A stretch of 64,000 bases of DNA from Mycoplasmopsis arginini (GCF_900660725.1 NZ_LR215044.1:248001-312000), one strand, 5' to 3'; shown: positions 9,843-21,773, counted from the stretch's first letter. Program-made: numbers and translations. Notes: generated from the letters alone by a model not told the origin.

Positions 9843-10019
9843 ATGGCTGTTAGATTAGTGGTGAATCATCCTGATGGTTGAGCAGTAAAAAACCCAAAGG
9901 GACAACGTGCTTTAAGAGTTTTTAAAACCCAAAAAGAAGCAATGGATTATGCAAGATCATTAAAAGATACAACATCAATTAACGTACAAAGCAAAACTGG
10001 TGCATTTAGAAAAGTATAG
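9843..10019 (+). CDS. DUF2188-like small protein
   Basis: A 58-residue protein preceded by a strong Shine-Dalgarno (GGAGGCAAA). The sequence VNHPDGWAVKNPKGQRALRV, then TQKEAMDYARSL, fits the DUF2188 fold (a short repeat in which each half ends in a helix containing A..A). One Trp is encoded by UGA. It ends 2 nt before folD and is probably translationally coupled to it. Its cellular role is unknown; family members are small cytoplasmic proteins. Confidence 0.75.
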
Positions 10020-10021
10020 TA

Positions 10022-10894
10022 ATGTACAAATTATTAGATGGTAAAAAAACTAAAGAAGAAATTCAAGAAAAAATAAAGAATGAATTGAAAACATTGGCAG
10101 ATAGTCAGTTGCCAATTTTAGGTATTTTACAAGTCGGAAACCTTGAAGAGTCAAATATTTATATAAAACATAAATTAAATATCGCTCATTCTTTAGGATT
10201 AAAAACAAATTTTATTAAATTAGAAGAAAATGCAACAGAAAAAACAATAAAAGAAGCTATTAAAAAGTTAAATGAAGAAACAACCGGGTTTATTATCCAA
10301 CTTCCAATACAAACAAATAATGTTAAAAATATAAATGATTTATTAAATGAAATTAAAATAGAGAAAGATATCGATGGCCTACATGAGGTTAATCAAAAAT
10401 CAAACTTTGTTTTAAATAAAAAATCATTCTTACCAGCAACTGCTTTAGGGATTATTATATTATTAAAAAAATATAATATAGATTTTGAAAACATGAATAT
10501 TGGTGTTGTTGGTCAAAGTAAAATAGTAGGAAAACCTTTATCAGACTTTTTTGAGCAAAGGAATGCTAGAGTAAGAAGGTACGATATAAACACAAGTAAG
10601 GATGATATATATAAAAACGATTTAATAGTGGTTTCAACTGGAAGCAGAGGTTGCTTAAATGACGTTAAATTAAAAGATAACGTTATTTTAGTTGATGTAG
10701 GCATTCACCGTATTGAAAATAAAATAGTTGGCGATATTGAAGTTGATAAAATTAAGGAAAGTATATCTTATTTAACACCGGTGCCAGGTGGCGTTGGACC
10801 TATGACCATTGTGGGCTTAATTCTTAATTTAATTAAAGCTTTTGATATCCAAAATGGAACAAATATTTTTTCAAAAATAACCAATGAATTTTAA
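10022..10894 (+). CDS. folD: Bifunctional methylenetetrahydrofolate dehydrogenase/cyclohydrolase
   Basis: A 290-residue protein. FolD interconverts 5,10-methylene-THF and 10-formyl-THF, which supplies formyl groups for initiator tRNA and one-carbon units. The substrate-site motif YIKHKLNIAHSLGL contains the catalytic Lys of the YxxxK motif. FIIQLPIQ, DVDG-like KDIDGLHEVN, the nucleotide-binding GVVGQSKIVGKPLSDFF and the C-terminal PGGVGPMTI are all in place. Length is normal. It follows the DUF2188-like gene by 2 nt, so the two form a small operon. A 148-bp gap with no obvious gene separates it from the next operon. Confidence 0.96.
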   Translation: MYKLLDGKKTKEEIQEKIKNELKTLADSQLPILGILQVGNLEESNIYIKHKLNIAHSLGLKTNFIKLEENATEKTIKEAIKKLNEETTGFIIQLPIQTNNVKNINDLLNEIKIEKDIDGLHEVNQKSNFVLNKKSFLPATALGIIILLKKYNIDFENMNIGVVGQSKIVGKPLSDFFEQRNARVRRYDINTSKDDIYKNDLIVVSTGSRGCLNDVKLKDNVILVDVGIHRIENKIVGDIEVDKIKESISYLTPVPGGVGPMTIVGLILNLIKAFDIQNGTNIFSKITNEF

Positions 10895-11042
10895 AAAAAT
10901 AAAGAAATATTTACTATAATTTTATCTCTCATTTTCTCTAAAAATTGGGCATTTGATTATTAGTAATTTTTTTATTTTTTTATATTTTATATTAAAACTT
11001 TTTAGTAAAATAGATTAAATAAATTTTAATAAAGAGGTGTTT

Positions 11043-11714
11043 ATGATAATTGGTATTAGCGGTATGATTGCCGCGGGTAAAAGTTCCCTTTCTGAAAAAT
11101 TAGTTGAACATTATCCTAATTCGTTGCTTTTACATGAATTCGAAGAAAATGATGAGGTATTTAATACATTTTTAAAATGATTGTATGAAAAAAGACCTAA
11201 TTTAACTATAGGCTTTCAAAGCTATATTATTGAAAATCATTCTTCTAAATTTGCTGAAATTTTTGAAGAATTAAAAAATAAGCCAAATGTTGATCGTCAT
11301 TTATTTTTAGATAGATTTTCAATTGAGCATTATATCTTTGCTAAATTAATATTGAAAGAAAAGGAACCAAAATATTTAGAAGCTTATGATGCATTATTCA
11401 CTAAACTAATTACAAAATCAGAATTGCCTGATTTAGTAATATTTTTGGATATAAATTTTGATACTTTTAAAAAGAGAATTTTTGAAAGAGGTAGAAAATC
11501 TGAAATAGATAATTGAGATTTAAATTATACGTATTTCAAAAATTTACATGATAATTATTACAAAACATTTAAAGAACTAGCAGATAATTTTCAACTTAAT
11601 TTTAGAACAATTGATACAAATAACTTAACTGAAAAAGAAGTTTATGATCAAGTAATTAAAATTATTGATGAGGAGGAAAAACAATGTCAAATGAGACAAT
11701 TGATCCAAGAATAG
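11043..11714 (+). CDS. Deoxynucleoside kinase
   Basis: A 223-residue dNK-family kinase that phosphorylates salvaged deoxynucleosides, an essential route in mycoplasmas because they lack de novo nucleotide synthesis. P-loop GISGMIAAGKSS is at residues 4-15, the DRS-like substrate motif is LFLDRFSIEHYIFAK, and the LID region is FERGRKSEIDNWD. Two Trp codons are UGA. It starts after AAAGAGGTG and overlaps hpt by 31 bp (hpt starts at 11684), so the two salvage genes are coupled. Base specificity (dA, dG or dT) cannot be read from the sequence. Confidence 0.92.
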
Positions 11715-12229
11715 ATAAAATACTTTTTACACAAAAGCAATTAGAAGATAAAATTGTTGAATTAAGTAACTGGGTTAATGAAACATATAAGGATTCTAAT
11801 AATTTAATTATTGTAGGTCTTTTAAAGGGTTGTTTACCTTTTTATGCACAATTAATAAAAACTATTAATATTGATTTTATTTCAGACTTTATGATTACAA
11901 GTTCATATGGCGGAAAAGATAAGTCATCTGGAAACGTTAAAATCATTTTGGACCTTGTTAATAATATCGAAGGTTGCGACGTTTTAATAGTTGAAGACGT
12001 TGTTGATACAGCTAGAACAATGACTAAGGTTGTATCTATATTAAAATCAAGAAATCCAAAAAGTTTAAAAGTTCTTACTTTATTAAATAAACCTAGCGGA
12101 AGAGTTGTAGATTTTGAACCTGATAACTTTGGCTTTTTAATTCAAAAAGAAGACTTTGTAGTTGGTTTTGGATTTGATTGAGAGGAAAAACTTCGCCAAT
12201 TACCATATATAGGAACAATAAAAAAATAG
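11684..12229 (+). CDS. hpt: Hypoxanthine phosphoribosyltransferase
   Basis: A 181-residue purine-salvage enzyme that transfers phosphoribose from PRPP to hypoxanthine or guanine. The PRPP-binding loop is VLIVEDVVDTARTM. VGLLKGCLPFYAQL carries the early loop, and SSYGGKDKSSG is the flexible catalytic loop. The Trp after VVGFGFD (purine-stacking region) is UGA-encoded, and the frame continues to the TAG at 12227. That TAG lies inside the 25-bp sequence duplicated by the IS30-type insertion just downstream, so the coding end was regenerated rather than lost. Confidence 0.95.
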
Positions 12230-12247
12230 CTTTTTGAAAAGCTATTT
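12223..12247. terminator. Bidirectional terminator, left copy of 25-bp target duplication
   Basis: The 25-bp sequence contains the hairpin TAGCTTTTTGAAAAGCTA and is repeated identically at 13525-13549 on the other side of the insertion sequence. It serves as terminator for hpt. Confidence 0.85.
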
Positions 12248-13524
12248 CCCAAAGAGAAAGTTCAAGTGCAACACAAATGCCTTGGGCTTTTTTTATTATA
12301 CATTTTTTATTTTTTTAAATTATTTAATCAAAAAAAGTAAATAAAAAAGTTCATTTTTGCAAATGAAAATAAAAAACTTTTGTTTTACTAGTATTTGTTG
12401 ATCATGATTATTATTTAATATTTTCTAAATACATTTGTAGCGGTGTTTTCCAATTTAGTATTTCGCGTGTCATATTATTTATTTGGTTAACAACCGAATC
12501 TAATTTTTCTTGCGTTATAGTATTAAAGTTAAATCCTTTTTTAAATTCCCTTCTTAAAATTCCGTTTCAATGTTCATTTGATCCTCTTTGAAAAGATGCA
12601 TAAGGCTCAGCCCTATAAATTTTTATGTTCATTCATCTAGCTAAAATACCTATTTTTTCAAATTCAATACCGTTGTCTATTGTTATTGTTTTTACTTGTA
12701 ATCCATTATCTTTTATAATCTTTTTTAGTTCTGAATTAATTGTATGTGGCGATTTGCTTTGTATTATTCTTGCAAATCCAATTCTTGTTTTTCTTTCGGT
12801 TAAAGTTAAAACATTATTATATCCATTTGCTCTTTTTCCTAAAACCAAATCTGCTTCTCAGTGTCCAAACTCAAGTCTTAAATCTATAGATTTAGGTCGG
12901 GTTCATATTGGAAAAACATAATCAGCTGATTTTACAAGCCGATTTATTACAGATGCAGTTCTTTTACCACCTTTTTTATAATATAGTCTTAATTTTTGAT
13001 ACTTTTTTATAACTCAATTATTAGTATTTATTCAATTAAACACTGTTCTCAAAGAAGGACAACAGTGCTTTGTTTTAGTTTTTATATAATTATATGTTGA
13101 CTTTATGCCAAAAAACTTTTTGTCATATTTTTGTAAAAAAGCTTTAGAAAAATTTTTGAATTTTTTGTTATCGACAAATTTAAAATAATACTTATGTCTA
13201 AATCTTTCTTTTGTTTTTAAACTAGCATATTTAAATTCATAAACTCCAAATTCATTTGTATTCCTTTTTATTTCTCTACTTAAGGTTGATACACTTCGTT
13301 TAATTAATCTTGAAATCATACGAAGAGAATAATTTAACTTTAAGTAATTTTCAATAATTATTCTTTCAGAATCTGTTAAATGGTTATATTTTTTTATTGT
13401 ATAATTCATATGAGTTCCTTCCGTTCCAATGGAACTTTTTTCTTTTTTTTAATTAATATAAAAAATTCAAGTTCCACATCTAAATTTTACTTTAAATGTG
13501 TTGCACTTGAATTTTCAATTTAGG
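12248..13524 (-). mobile_element. IS30-family insertion sequence (IS1630-like)
   Basis: A 1277-bp element. Its imperfect terminal inverted repeats of about 28 bp share TTCAAGTGCAACACA (left 12261-12275, right complement 13497-13511) and begin CCC/CCT at the outer edges. It is flanked by a 25-bp direct repeat that is itself a terminator hairpin. Long target duplications of inverted repeats are the described habit of IS1630 of M. fermentans (IS30 family). A single transposase gene fills most of it. The element looks intact. Confidence 0.9.
12411..13409 (-). CDS. IS30-family transposase
   Basis: A 332-residue protein read through several UGA-Trp codons. The N-terminal helix-turn-helix region (LTDSERIIIENYLKLNYSLR, then STLSREIKRN) is the IS30 signature. 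The DDE catalytic domain follows: first Asp in GHWEADLVLG, second in TITIDNGIEF, and Glu in RGSNEHWNGILRREF. The C-terminal LNWKTPLQMYLE is also typical. All three catalytic residues are present, so it may be active. It starts at ATG 13407-13409, close to the right terminal repeat. Confidence 0.95.
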
Positions 13525-13549
13525 AAAATAGCTTTTTGAAAAGCTATTT
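13525..13549. terminator. Bidirectional terminator, right copy of target duplication
   Basis: Identical to 12223-12247. It now ends the minus-strand lipoprotein gene, whose stop codon is at 13552. Before insertion a single hairpin served both convergent genes. Confidence 0.85.
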
Positions 13550-13551
13550 TT

Positions 13552-15453
13552 TTATTGTGAACTTTCTTTGTCTGTATAAAAGAATCATGAAACTGTTTTA
13601 GGAATTTTGATTACCTGTTGTTGGGACGAATGAATTGCTATTTCTAATTTTGTGTTTAAAACAAAATTTACTCTATTTCCGTTAACACTTTCTATTGTTA
13701 TTGATTCAAAAATAGCATTTAGATTATTAATTTCAAAATAATCGTCCTTATTAAAAATATCTATTTTTGAACCATCTTTTATACAGTCTTCTATACTTTT
13801 GCCATTTGCGTTTAATTGAAGTATTGAATTTTTTCGGTATTCAAGTATTTCTGTGTTATTGTATTGTTTTTCTGTCATTCTTAAAAAGACAAAAGAATCA
13901 CCTATACTTCAATTATTTTTAATCCAATTAGAATCTAGGGTAAAATTTTGAGAAGGGTTTTTTAAATATTCTTCTTTTATTTTTTTAATGAAAGCCTTTG
14001 TTGAATTAGATAACGAATCAAATGTTAAAACAAAATTATCTAAATATGTGTTGGTTAACTTTTTAAAGCCATTAACACTAATTGTTTTACCTTTTGAATT
14101 AATTTCTTCGCCATTATCATTATATTTTAAATTAAAACTTATTTTTGCATTTCCAGCATAATCATCAATTGTTAAATTTTGATTTGCTAATTCAATTTTT
14201 TCTGAAGCACTAAAATAGTTATCTTCAAAATTATCAACATAATTATCAACAATTTTTCCTGTATTTCTAAATAAATATAATAAAGAGGATGCAAACTTAC
14301 CACTGTTATCAACTTCTTTCTTGGTTAATTTATTATCAATAATATAATCTAAAATTTCTTTTTTTGTTATTTCTCTATCTTTAATCTGTTTTCTTAAAAC
14401 GTCAACTTTAGCTGTTACTTGTTGCTCTTTTTGATTCAATTCTTTCTTTTTATAATTAATATTTAAAACAAAATTAACACTTTCCTTAGTTTCTTCATTC
14501 GAAAATATAACATCATATTTAAATGAATATAATCCAGGATTCTCCTTTGTTAATTCTATTAAATCAACACTTTCACCATTAGAATTTAAGAAATTTATTG
14601 TTAAATAATCCATCAAGTTTGTATTATTTAGTTGATTAATATCTTTCTTTTCCTCTATTAATTTATTTTTATTTAATGATACGGTTAATAGGTTTGGATT
14701 AAAAATCTCAATTTTCTTAAATCCTGATAAAGTTGCTTGTTTATTTGTAAAGGTTTGCTTGCCAATTTGATAATCAAATTTAATTGAAATGGTTCCAGTT
14801 GATTCATCATAAGATTCTATTGTTAAGTTTGAAACAGAAATGTTATCTTTTTGTTTTTCTGCCATTAATTTCTCAATAGCTTTTCTTACATCCATTTGAC
14901 TGTCTAATTCGTATAAGTGAACTAAATTACCATATTTATCAGCTGTAATTCCATTTACAACAGAAGATTTTTCCGTTCATTGTGAATTTGAATAAAACTC
15001 GAAGTTAAAAAACTTAACAACGCTTTCTGAAAAAATATTATTTTGTTCGTCCTTCAATCTGAAAACTAAGGAAACTGAATTTTCGCCTTTTTTTGTTAAA
15101 CTAATCTTTTCAAATTTATATTTTGCATCTAAATTAAAATGATAATTCTCGATCTTTAAAGCTTCTTCAATTGTGTTTTTTGTTTTATCAAATTTAATAA
15201 CTAATTTTTGTGCAGCTTCATTAATCTCCCTTGTTTTTTCTTTAATACGTTCTTCTTCAGTTTGTTCATTTGAGTTACCATTATCACCTTGGTTTGAATC
15301 ACCATTTTCACCACTATTTCCACCGCTGTTTTCGCCAGCATTTTCACTTCCTGAATTAGAATCATTTGAACATTTAGCAGATAGAATTGAAACTGGAATT
15401 AATGTACTTGCCAACCCACTTAAAACAACTAAAAGTTTTTTATTTTTTTTCAT
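13552..15453 (-). CDS. Surface lipoprotein with internal repeats
   Basis: A 633-residue lipoprotein continuous through UGA-Trp codons. The N-terminus KKNKKLLVVLSGLASTL with lipobox ILSAKC predicts lipidation at Cys27. A low-complexity Gly/Ser/Asn/Glu linker (about residues 28-65) follows. The body contains repeated beta-rich units (compare ISVSNLTIESYDESTGTISI with NLTIDDYAGNAKISFNLKYN, each followed by a GFKKI/GFKKL motif), resembling the mycoplasma lipoprotein-associated type-17 domain. It is probably exposed on the cell surface. Shine-Dalgarno AAGGGGA precedes the ATG. It is convergent with hpt, with the IS30 element between. Function unknown. Confidence 0.85.
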
Positions 15454-15615
15454 AATAAGTCCCCTTTTTCTTAATAGTTAGATAATTATACACATAAAAC
15501 ATATTTTAAAAAATAAATTTTAAAAAATAAAAGTTTTTTCTTTACTAAATTATTTACACATTAAATGCATTAATATTTATATTAATGAATATTAATTTAA
15601 AACGATTTCTAGTTT

Positions 15616-15656
15616 TTGCAATCTTAAATCAATAAATGTATATAATTATTTTTATG
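15616..15656 (+). promoter_or_regulatory. ecfA1 promoter, TATAAT 7 nt before ATG
   Basis: A TTGCAA-like -35 at 15616-15621 and TATAAT at 15641-15646; the ATG at 15654 is 7 nt downstream. The upstream in-frame ATG at 15636 overlaps the -10 box and so is unlikely to be used. The mRNA is probably leaderless. Confidence 0.6.
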
Positions 15657-16445
15657 ATTGAAATTAAAAAACTTAGTTATAAATATCCAGGAAGTAAAAA
15701 ATTAGCATTAGATAATATAAATTTCACAATTGAAGATGGTCAATATGTTGCAATTTTAGGTCACAATGGCTCAGGGAAAAGTACGTTTTCTAAACTATTA
15801 GCCGCAATTTACAAAGCTACATATGGAAAAATAATTATTGATGGAATGGAAATTAATTCTGAAAACCTAAGAGAAATACGTAAAAAAATAGGTATTGTTT
15901 ATCAAAATCCTGATAACCAATTTATTGGGGCTACAGTTGAAGATGATATTGCTTTTGGTCTTGAAAACAAAAAAATGACTGTTGATGAAATGGAAGAAAT
16001 TATCAAAAAATATGCTAATGAAGTTGGAATGGGCGATTTTTTAGATCGTGAACCGCAAAATTTATCAGGGGGGCAAAAGCAAAGAGTAGCTATTGCTTCT
16101 ACTTTAGCATTAGATCCTAATATTATTATTTTTGATGAAATAACTTCTATGCTAGACCCTAAAGGGAGAAATGATATTTATAAAATTATTCATAATTTGC
16201 ATGAAAAAACTAATAAAACATTAATTTCAATTACACACGATATGGACGAGGCACTACTGGCTGATAAACTGATTGTTTTTTCAGGCGGAAAAGTTATTGC
16301 CCAAGGAAAGCCTATTGAAATATTAAATGATAAGGAAATTATTGAAATAGCTAAAATAGATTCGCCTTTTATTTACAAATTAAGCGAAATGATTAAGGAT
16401 ATAAAACCCACATATGATGAAAAAGAATTATTGGAGACTTTATGA
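15654..16445 (+). CDS. ecfA1: ECF transporter ATPase A1
   Basis: A 263-residue ABC ATPase of the energy-coupling factor module that powers vitamin uptake. Walker [10 protein letters not shown] is near residue 38, the Q-loop is [17 protein letters not shown], the signature [13 protein letters not shown], Walker [14 protein letters not shown] and the H-loop [16 protein letters not shown] in place of the usual EATSMLDP is a minor change. It pairs with EcfA2 and EcfT encoded directly downstream. Substrate-binding S subunits are not in the window. I chose the 15654 start because the longer frame begins inside the -10 box. Confidence 0.95.
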   Translation: MIEIKKLSYKYPGSKKLALDNINFTIEDGQYVAILGHNGSGKSTFSKLLAAIYKATYGKIIIDGMEINSENLREIRKKIGIVYQNPDNQFIGATVEDDIAFGLENKKMTVDEMEEIIKKYANEVGMGDFLDREPQNLSGGQKQRVAIASTLALDPNIIIFDEITSMLDPKGRNDIYKIIHNLHEKTNKTLISITHDMDEALLADKLIVFSGGKVIAQGKPIEILNDKEIIEIAKIDSPFIYKLSEMIKDIKPTYDEKELLETL

Positions 16446-17470
16446 AGATTAAAGTAGAAAATATAAGCAAAGAATACAATAAAAAATTACCAACATACAT
16501 AAAGGTATTAAATAATGTTTCTGTGACTATAAAAGAGGGTGAAGCTATTTCTATAATAGGTCCTACAGGTTCGGGAAAAACCACATTAATCGAACACCTT
16601 AACGCTTTAATCATTCCTGACGATGGTTCAATACACTTTAGTGATATTCCGTTATATAAAAAAATGAGTAAGCCCAAAATGCCTAAACAAACAAAAGAAG
16701 ATACTAAAGAAGTATATGAAAATAAGCTAAATGAGTATAGATTAAGACTAGAAGAATTTAAAAAATTAGATAAAAAAAATAGAATAGAAATAGTTTATAC
16801 AGATGTAGATATTAGAAAAAGCAAGAAAAAAATCAAAAATGTTAAGGCATTACGAAAACAAGTTGGTGTTGTTTTTCAATTTGCTGAATATCAATTATTT
16901 GAATCAACAATTGAAAAAGATATTATTTTTGGACCAATTTCAATGGGTGTAAAAAAAGATAAAGCAAAAGAACTTGCTGCAAAATATATTGAAATGGTTG
17001 GATTACCACTTGACTATTTAAAAAGAAGTCCATTTAATTTATCAGGCGGTCAAAAGCGTAGAGTGGCATTAGCTGGAATTTTAGCTATGGAACCAAAGTT
17101 TCTAGTTTTAGATGAACCTACAGCTGGTTTAGATCCACAAGGTGTTGAAGAAATGCTTCAATTGTTTTACAATCTATACGAAAAAGGAATAACAATTATT
17201 ATAGTAACCCATGATTTGGATAATGCTTTAAGATGAACTAAAAGAACATTGTTTGTAAAAGAAGGCCAAATCATTAAAGATGGTGACACCTATGAAATTT
17301 TAAGTGACAATAAACTATTAATTGAAAATAATTTAATTCCTACAAAGTTACTTTCTTTTGTTGAAAAATTAAACCAATCAGGTTTTAACATCGGAAAAGT
17401 AACTAATATTGAGCAATTAGCTGAAAAGATTAACGAAAATTTAAAAAATAAGAAAAAGAAGGGAGTATAA
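16442..17470 (+). CDS. ecfA2: ECF transporter ATPase A2
   Basis: A 342-residue second ATPase. Walker [11 protein letters not shown]-loop [17 protein letters not shown], signature [13 protein letters not shown], Walker [13 protein letters not shown] and H-loop VTHDLDNA are all present. A charged insertion of about 50 residues lies between the P-loop and the Q-loop ([20 protein letters not shown] onward); similar inserts occur in other mycoplasma EcfA2 proteins. One UGA-Trp at 17234 joins the two halves. It overlaps ecfA1 by 4 bp and ends 1 nt before ecfT, so the module is translationally coupled. Confidence 0.95.
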
Positions 17471-17471
17471 G

Positions 17472-18422
17472 ATGAACAAAACAATTATTGGTAAATATCT
17501 GAATATTGATACTCCTATTCATAAATTAGATCCTAGACTTAAATTCTTAGCAAATATATTATTTATAATTTTATTTTTTGTTTCAGAACATTACATAACA
17601 TTATCAATTTTAGTTGTTTTTAGTATGGTGTTATATGCAATTTCTACAAAGTCTATAAAATCATTATTTCAAAAAATTAAATTACCAATTTACATTGCCA
17701 TATTTTTACTCTTGGTTAATATGCTTACAGTTAAGGGAGCCGTAATGTATTATGATTTAGATAAGTATGTTCCCCTATCTTCAGAAGTAAATGCTGACGC
17801 TTATTTAATTTATCGTGGAAAGATAATTGTTAATGTAACATATTTTGCTCCTAATAATGATATAAATAATATTTTTCAGCTAACTTTATTTTCAATTCAT
17901 CGAACAATTACGATTATGTTAAGAATTTATGGAGTAATTTTAATTACCACAATCTTAACAGTAACAACAAAGCCAGTACTATTGACAAGAGCAATAAATA
18001 ACTTACTATATCCTTTAAAACTTTTCAGAATACCTACAGAAATTATTACAATGATTATTTCAATAGCATTAAGATTTATTCCAACTCTTCTTGAAGAATC
18101 GAGTAGAATTATGAAAGCACAATCTAGTCGTGGTGTCGACTTTAAAAATGGTAATATCAAGGACAAAATTAAATCATTTATTGTTTTAATGATTCCACTT
18201 TTTGTTTCTTCATTTAATAAAGCAAATGACTTAGCTGACGCTATGACATCTAGAGGTTATGAACCTTATTCAAAAAGAACATATTATAGACAATTAGCCC
18301 CAAACTGAAAAGACCTATTAGCAACATTAATTTTAATGGGTTTAACTAGTTTAGTTGTAGTATGTGCTATAGAACAGATAAACCTCCCATCGTGATGACT
18401 AGCTACTTTCCAAAAGGTTTAA
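17472..18422 (+). CDS. ecfT: ECF transporter transmembrane protein EcfT
   Basis: A 316-residue membrane component linking EcfA ATPases to substrate-binding subunits. The N-terminus HKLDPRLKFLANI is the EcfT signature and is followed by several hydrophobic segments. Two coupling motifs are visible: SSRIMKAQSSRGVDF (A-R-G type) near residue 215 and ANDLADAMTSRGYEP near residue 255. It has an extra extracytoplasmic loop of roughly 60 residues after the second hydrophobic region (MYYDLDKYVPLSSEVNADAY). The last membrane helix contains UGA-Trp codons. ligA begins 1 nt after the stop, within the same transcript. Confidence 0.94.
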
Positions 18423-18423
18423 T

Positions 18424-20433
18424 ATGAATGAACAAAATAAAATAATAAAAGAACAAATTATAGATCTTCAAAACAAGATTAGTAAATGAGATAAGTATTA
18501 TTATGATTATGATAATCCGCTAGTTTCTGATGAAATTTATGATACAGAATTTAACAAATTAAAAAAACTTGAAAGTGATTTTAGTTTTCTTTTTTCTAAG
18601 GAAGAACTTGAAAAATCACCGACAAATAAAATTAATGCTAATGCTTTAAAAATATTTACTAAGGTTAGTCATGATAAACCAATGCTTTCCTTAAATAAGG
18701 CTTACACAATTGAAGAAATAGAAAAATTTATAGATAATATTAAAAAACTTACAAGTAAATTTTCTTTTTTTATTGAACCCAAAATTGACGGTCTTTCTAT
18801 TTCGCTAAAATATGAAAATGGAATTCTAAAACAAGCACTTACAAGAGGGAATGGAATTATAGGAGAAGATGTTACAAATAATATCTATCAAATAGAAAAT
18901 GTTCCTAAAAAGATTAATTACCAAAAAGAATTGGAAGTAAGGGGCGAAATATATCTTCCTATAGATAAATTTGATGAATTAAATAACAAACTTATTAAAG
19001 AAAATAAGGGCACAATGGCTAATCCAAGAAATGCTGCTGCTGGAACATTAAGACAATTAAATCCTAGAATAGTAGCTGAAAGAAAATTATCATCGTTTTT
19101 ATACTATGTTGTATCGCCTGAAAATCATGAATTAAAAACAATGGAAGAATCGTTTAATTTTTTGAAAAAATTAGGATTCAATGTTTCTGATCAATCAAAA
19201 AAAATTAACTCAATTAGCGAAATTAAAGAATTTATAAAAGAATTTAAGAATGAAAAACAAAAATTGAATTATGAAACTGATGGGATAGTTATAAAACTTA
19301 ATGAACTAGAATTTTATGATAAATTAGGCTATACAGCAAAGTTTCCTCATTCTGCAATTGCTTTTAAATATGAGCCTGATATAGCTTCGACTATTTTAAA
19401 AGATATTTTTGTAACAGTAGGAAGAACTGGCTTGGTTACTTATAATGCTTCTCTCAATGAAGTTGAATTATCGGGGACAAAAGTTAATTTTGCCACATTG
19501 AATAATTACGATTTTATTAAAAAACTAAATATAAACATTAACGATGAGGTTTATGTAAAAAAAGCAGGAGAAATAATTCCTTGCATAATTGGTTTAGCAA
19601 ATAAAAATAATTTTGAAGAATTTGCACCAATTGAGACCTGCCCATATTGCAATAAAGATTTAACTTTTAATGAAACAAAATTAGAACAATATTGTTTAAA
19701 TACTCAATGTCCCGAAATAAAAATTAGAAAACTTATCCATTTTGCTTCAAAAGAAGGTCTTGATATTAACTCACTAGGTGAAAAAAATGTTATATTTTTT
19801 AATAAACTAGGTTATATTAAAAATCTTTTAGATATTTTTAAACTTTATTTATTTAAAGATGAATTAATTCAACAAGACGGATTTGGAGAAACTTCAATAA
19901 ATAAAATTTTGAACTCGATTGAAGAATCAAAAAATAAATCGTTGGAAAAATTATTTTTTGCTCTTTCAATCCCTTTGATTGGTCAGAAAACTGCACGTTT
20001 TTTAGCATCAAAAATTTTAAAATTTGAAAATGTCTTAGATTTTGACTTTACAGTATTTGAAAACTATCATGATATTGGACCAAAAATTACAAAACAATTA
20101 ATTGAATGGTTTGGTTCTTTAGAAAACAAGCAATTAATTCTAGACTTAATCAGCTTAGGTGTTAATCCAATATACAAAGAAAACACTAAGAGTGAAATTT
20201 TAAAGGGATTTTCATTTGTGATTACAGGAAAATTATCAAAGCCAAGAAGCCATTTTGAAAAGATAATTTTAGAAAATGGAGGGCAAGTTCTTTCTTCAAT
20301 ATCCTCAAATATAAATTATTTATTAGTAGGTGAAGATGCAGGAAGCAAACTATCAAAAGCAAAAAAACATAATGTTCAAATAATTAATGAAGAACAATTT
20401 AATACTATGCTTTCAAATAACGATAACTCTTAG
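18424..20433 (+). CDS. ligA: NAD-dependent DNA ligase
   Basis: A 669-residue ligase. The Ia domain at the N-terminus includes YYYDYDNPLVSDEIYD. The adenylation site FIEPKIDGLSISLKYENG contains the KxDG Lys. TRGNGIIGEDVTNN and ANPRNAAAGTLRQL are conserved nucleotidyltransferase motifs. An OB fold follows, then a four-Cys zinc finger (CPYCN, CLNTQCPE), helix-hairpin-helix repeats and a C-terminal BRCT domain (LKGFSFVITGKLSKPR). It seals nicks in replication and repair using NAD+. Complete and normal in length. It is convergent with comEC and overlaps it by 4 bp at the stop codons. Confidence 0.96.
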
Positions 20434-21773
20434 CCTAAAATAGGCTGGAGTTTTATTTTATTTAAAAATAATAACAATGAAGTAAAACTAAAACAATAAA
20501 CTCAATCAATTCTAAATTTTATAATATAACTAGCTTCACTTAATAAATTTAGAATAGCATCAAAAATTAATAAATTTGTTTCAATTACAAAATTTATTTT
20601 GAAAAAAATTAATGTAAAAATATAATTAAATGAAACAATTGGAATTAAAAGGATTTGAATAAAAAATGAAAAAATATTATAATCTTCACTAAAAGTGTGT
20701 ATTAAAAAAGTTGAGTAAATATGAACAACAATTAATACAAAAGCGCTTCTTAAATAATAGTTTTTTTCTTTTAAAAAATCAACTATTATAAATATTGACA
20801 ACGTTATTAAAAAAGAAAGAATGAAGGAGTAAGAAAATATTGAAAAAGGTTTATAAACAGATAATATTAATGCTGTTATAGATAATAAAGATATATTACT
20901 TAATTTTCTATTAAAAACGTTTTTATTTAAAAATATTAAGATTAAAAAAATTAAAGAACGGCTTGCACTTATATGAAAGTTTATAGCTACTAAATAGATA
21001 ATTAACAATCCAACACCAATAAAGTCTTCGATAAAAATTTTTCTTTTAATTTTCGAAAATAGTTTAATTACAGTTAAATAAATTAAATTAAAATGAAATC
21101 CACTTATTGTAAAAAAATGAATAATATTTAAATTACTTAGTTTATTTACGACATTACTATTAGAACAATAATTATTTAAAACTATGATATTCAAATATTC
21201 TAAAACAATTCCATTTTTTGAAGAAAAAAGACTTAACTTTTGAATTTGGTAATCAAAATTTATTTTCAGATTTTTAATGTCAAAAAATATTTCATTGCTT
21301 AAATTAAAAAGTGTTAAATTATTTATTCTTTTAAGTGTTCCTTTTATTTTAAAAAAATACTCAAAATTATTATTTAAATCTAAATTAAGCTTAATAATTT
21401 TTTTAGGTATTCTGAATAGTAAATTTTTATATTTAAATATTAAAAACGATTTATGAATTTTATAAACTTTAATTTTTTCGTTTATTTCATAATTATCAAA
21501 TTGATAAATCAAAAGGTAGTAAACAGTATAAGCTAAAAATATCATTAAAAAAAATACTAAATATAAAACTCAGAATTTAGTCTTAAAAAGGTTAAATAAG
21601 CAAATAAGAAATAAACTAACAGAAACTAAAATTATATTTATTTTTAAAATCAGAACAAATGTTGTTAAAGCAGCCAATAAAGACGGTAAGATACAATTTA
21701 TATATTTATGTTTTCTACTAATATTAAGTAAGTTTTTTCACCAATACCAGGTATTTTTAGGACTTCATCTCAT
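20430..21773 (-). CDS. comEC: ComEC/Rec2-like competence membrane protein, short form
   Basis: A 447-residue membrane protein. ComEC forms the channel that takes single-stranded DNA across the membrane. The core motif is IIHFFTISGFHFNLIYLTVI (the H-x-SGxH competence-domain motif), followed by SASRSLIFLILIF and many hydrophobic helices. An N-terminal pair of helices precedes an OB-like segment. It ends soon after the competence domain, so the C-terminal metallo-beta-lactamase nuclease domain of long ComEC proteins is absent, as in many mycoplasmas. It overlaps comEA by 76 bp. UGA-Trp codons lie at both ends, extending beyond the standard-code frame. Function in DNA uptake is plausible but unproven. 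Confidence 0.82.
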
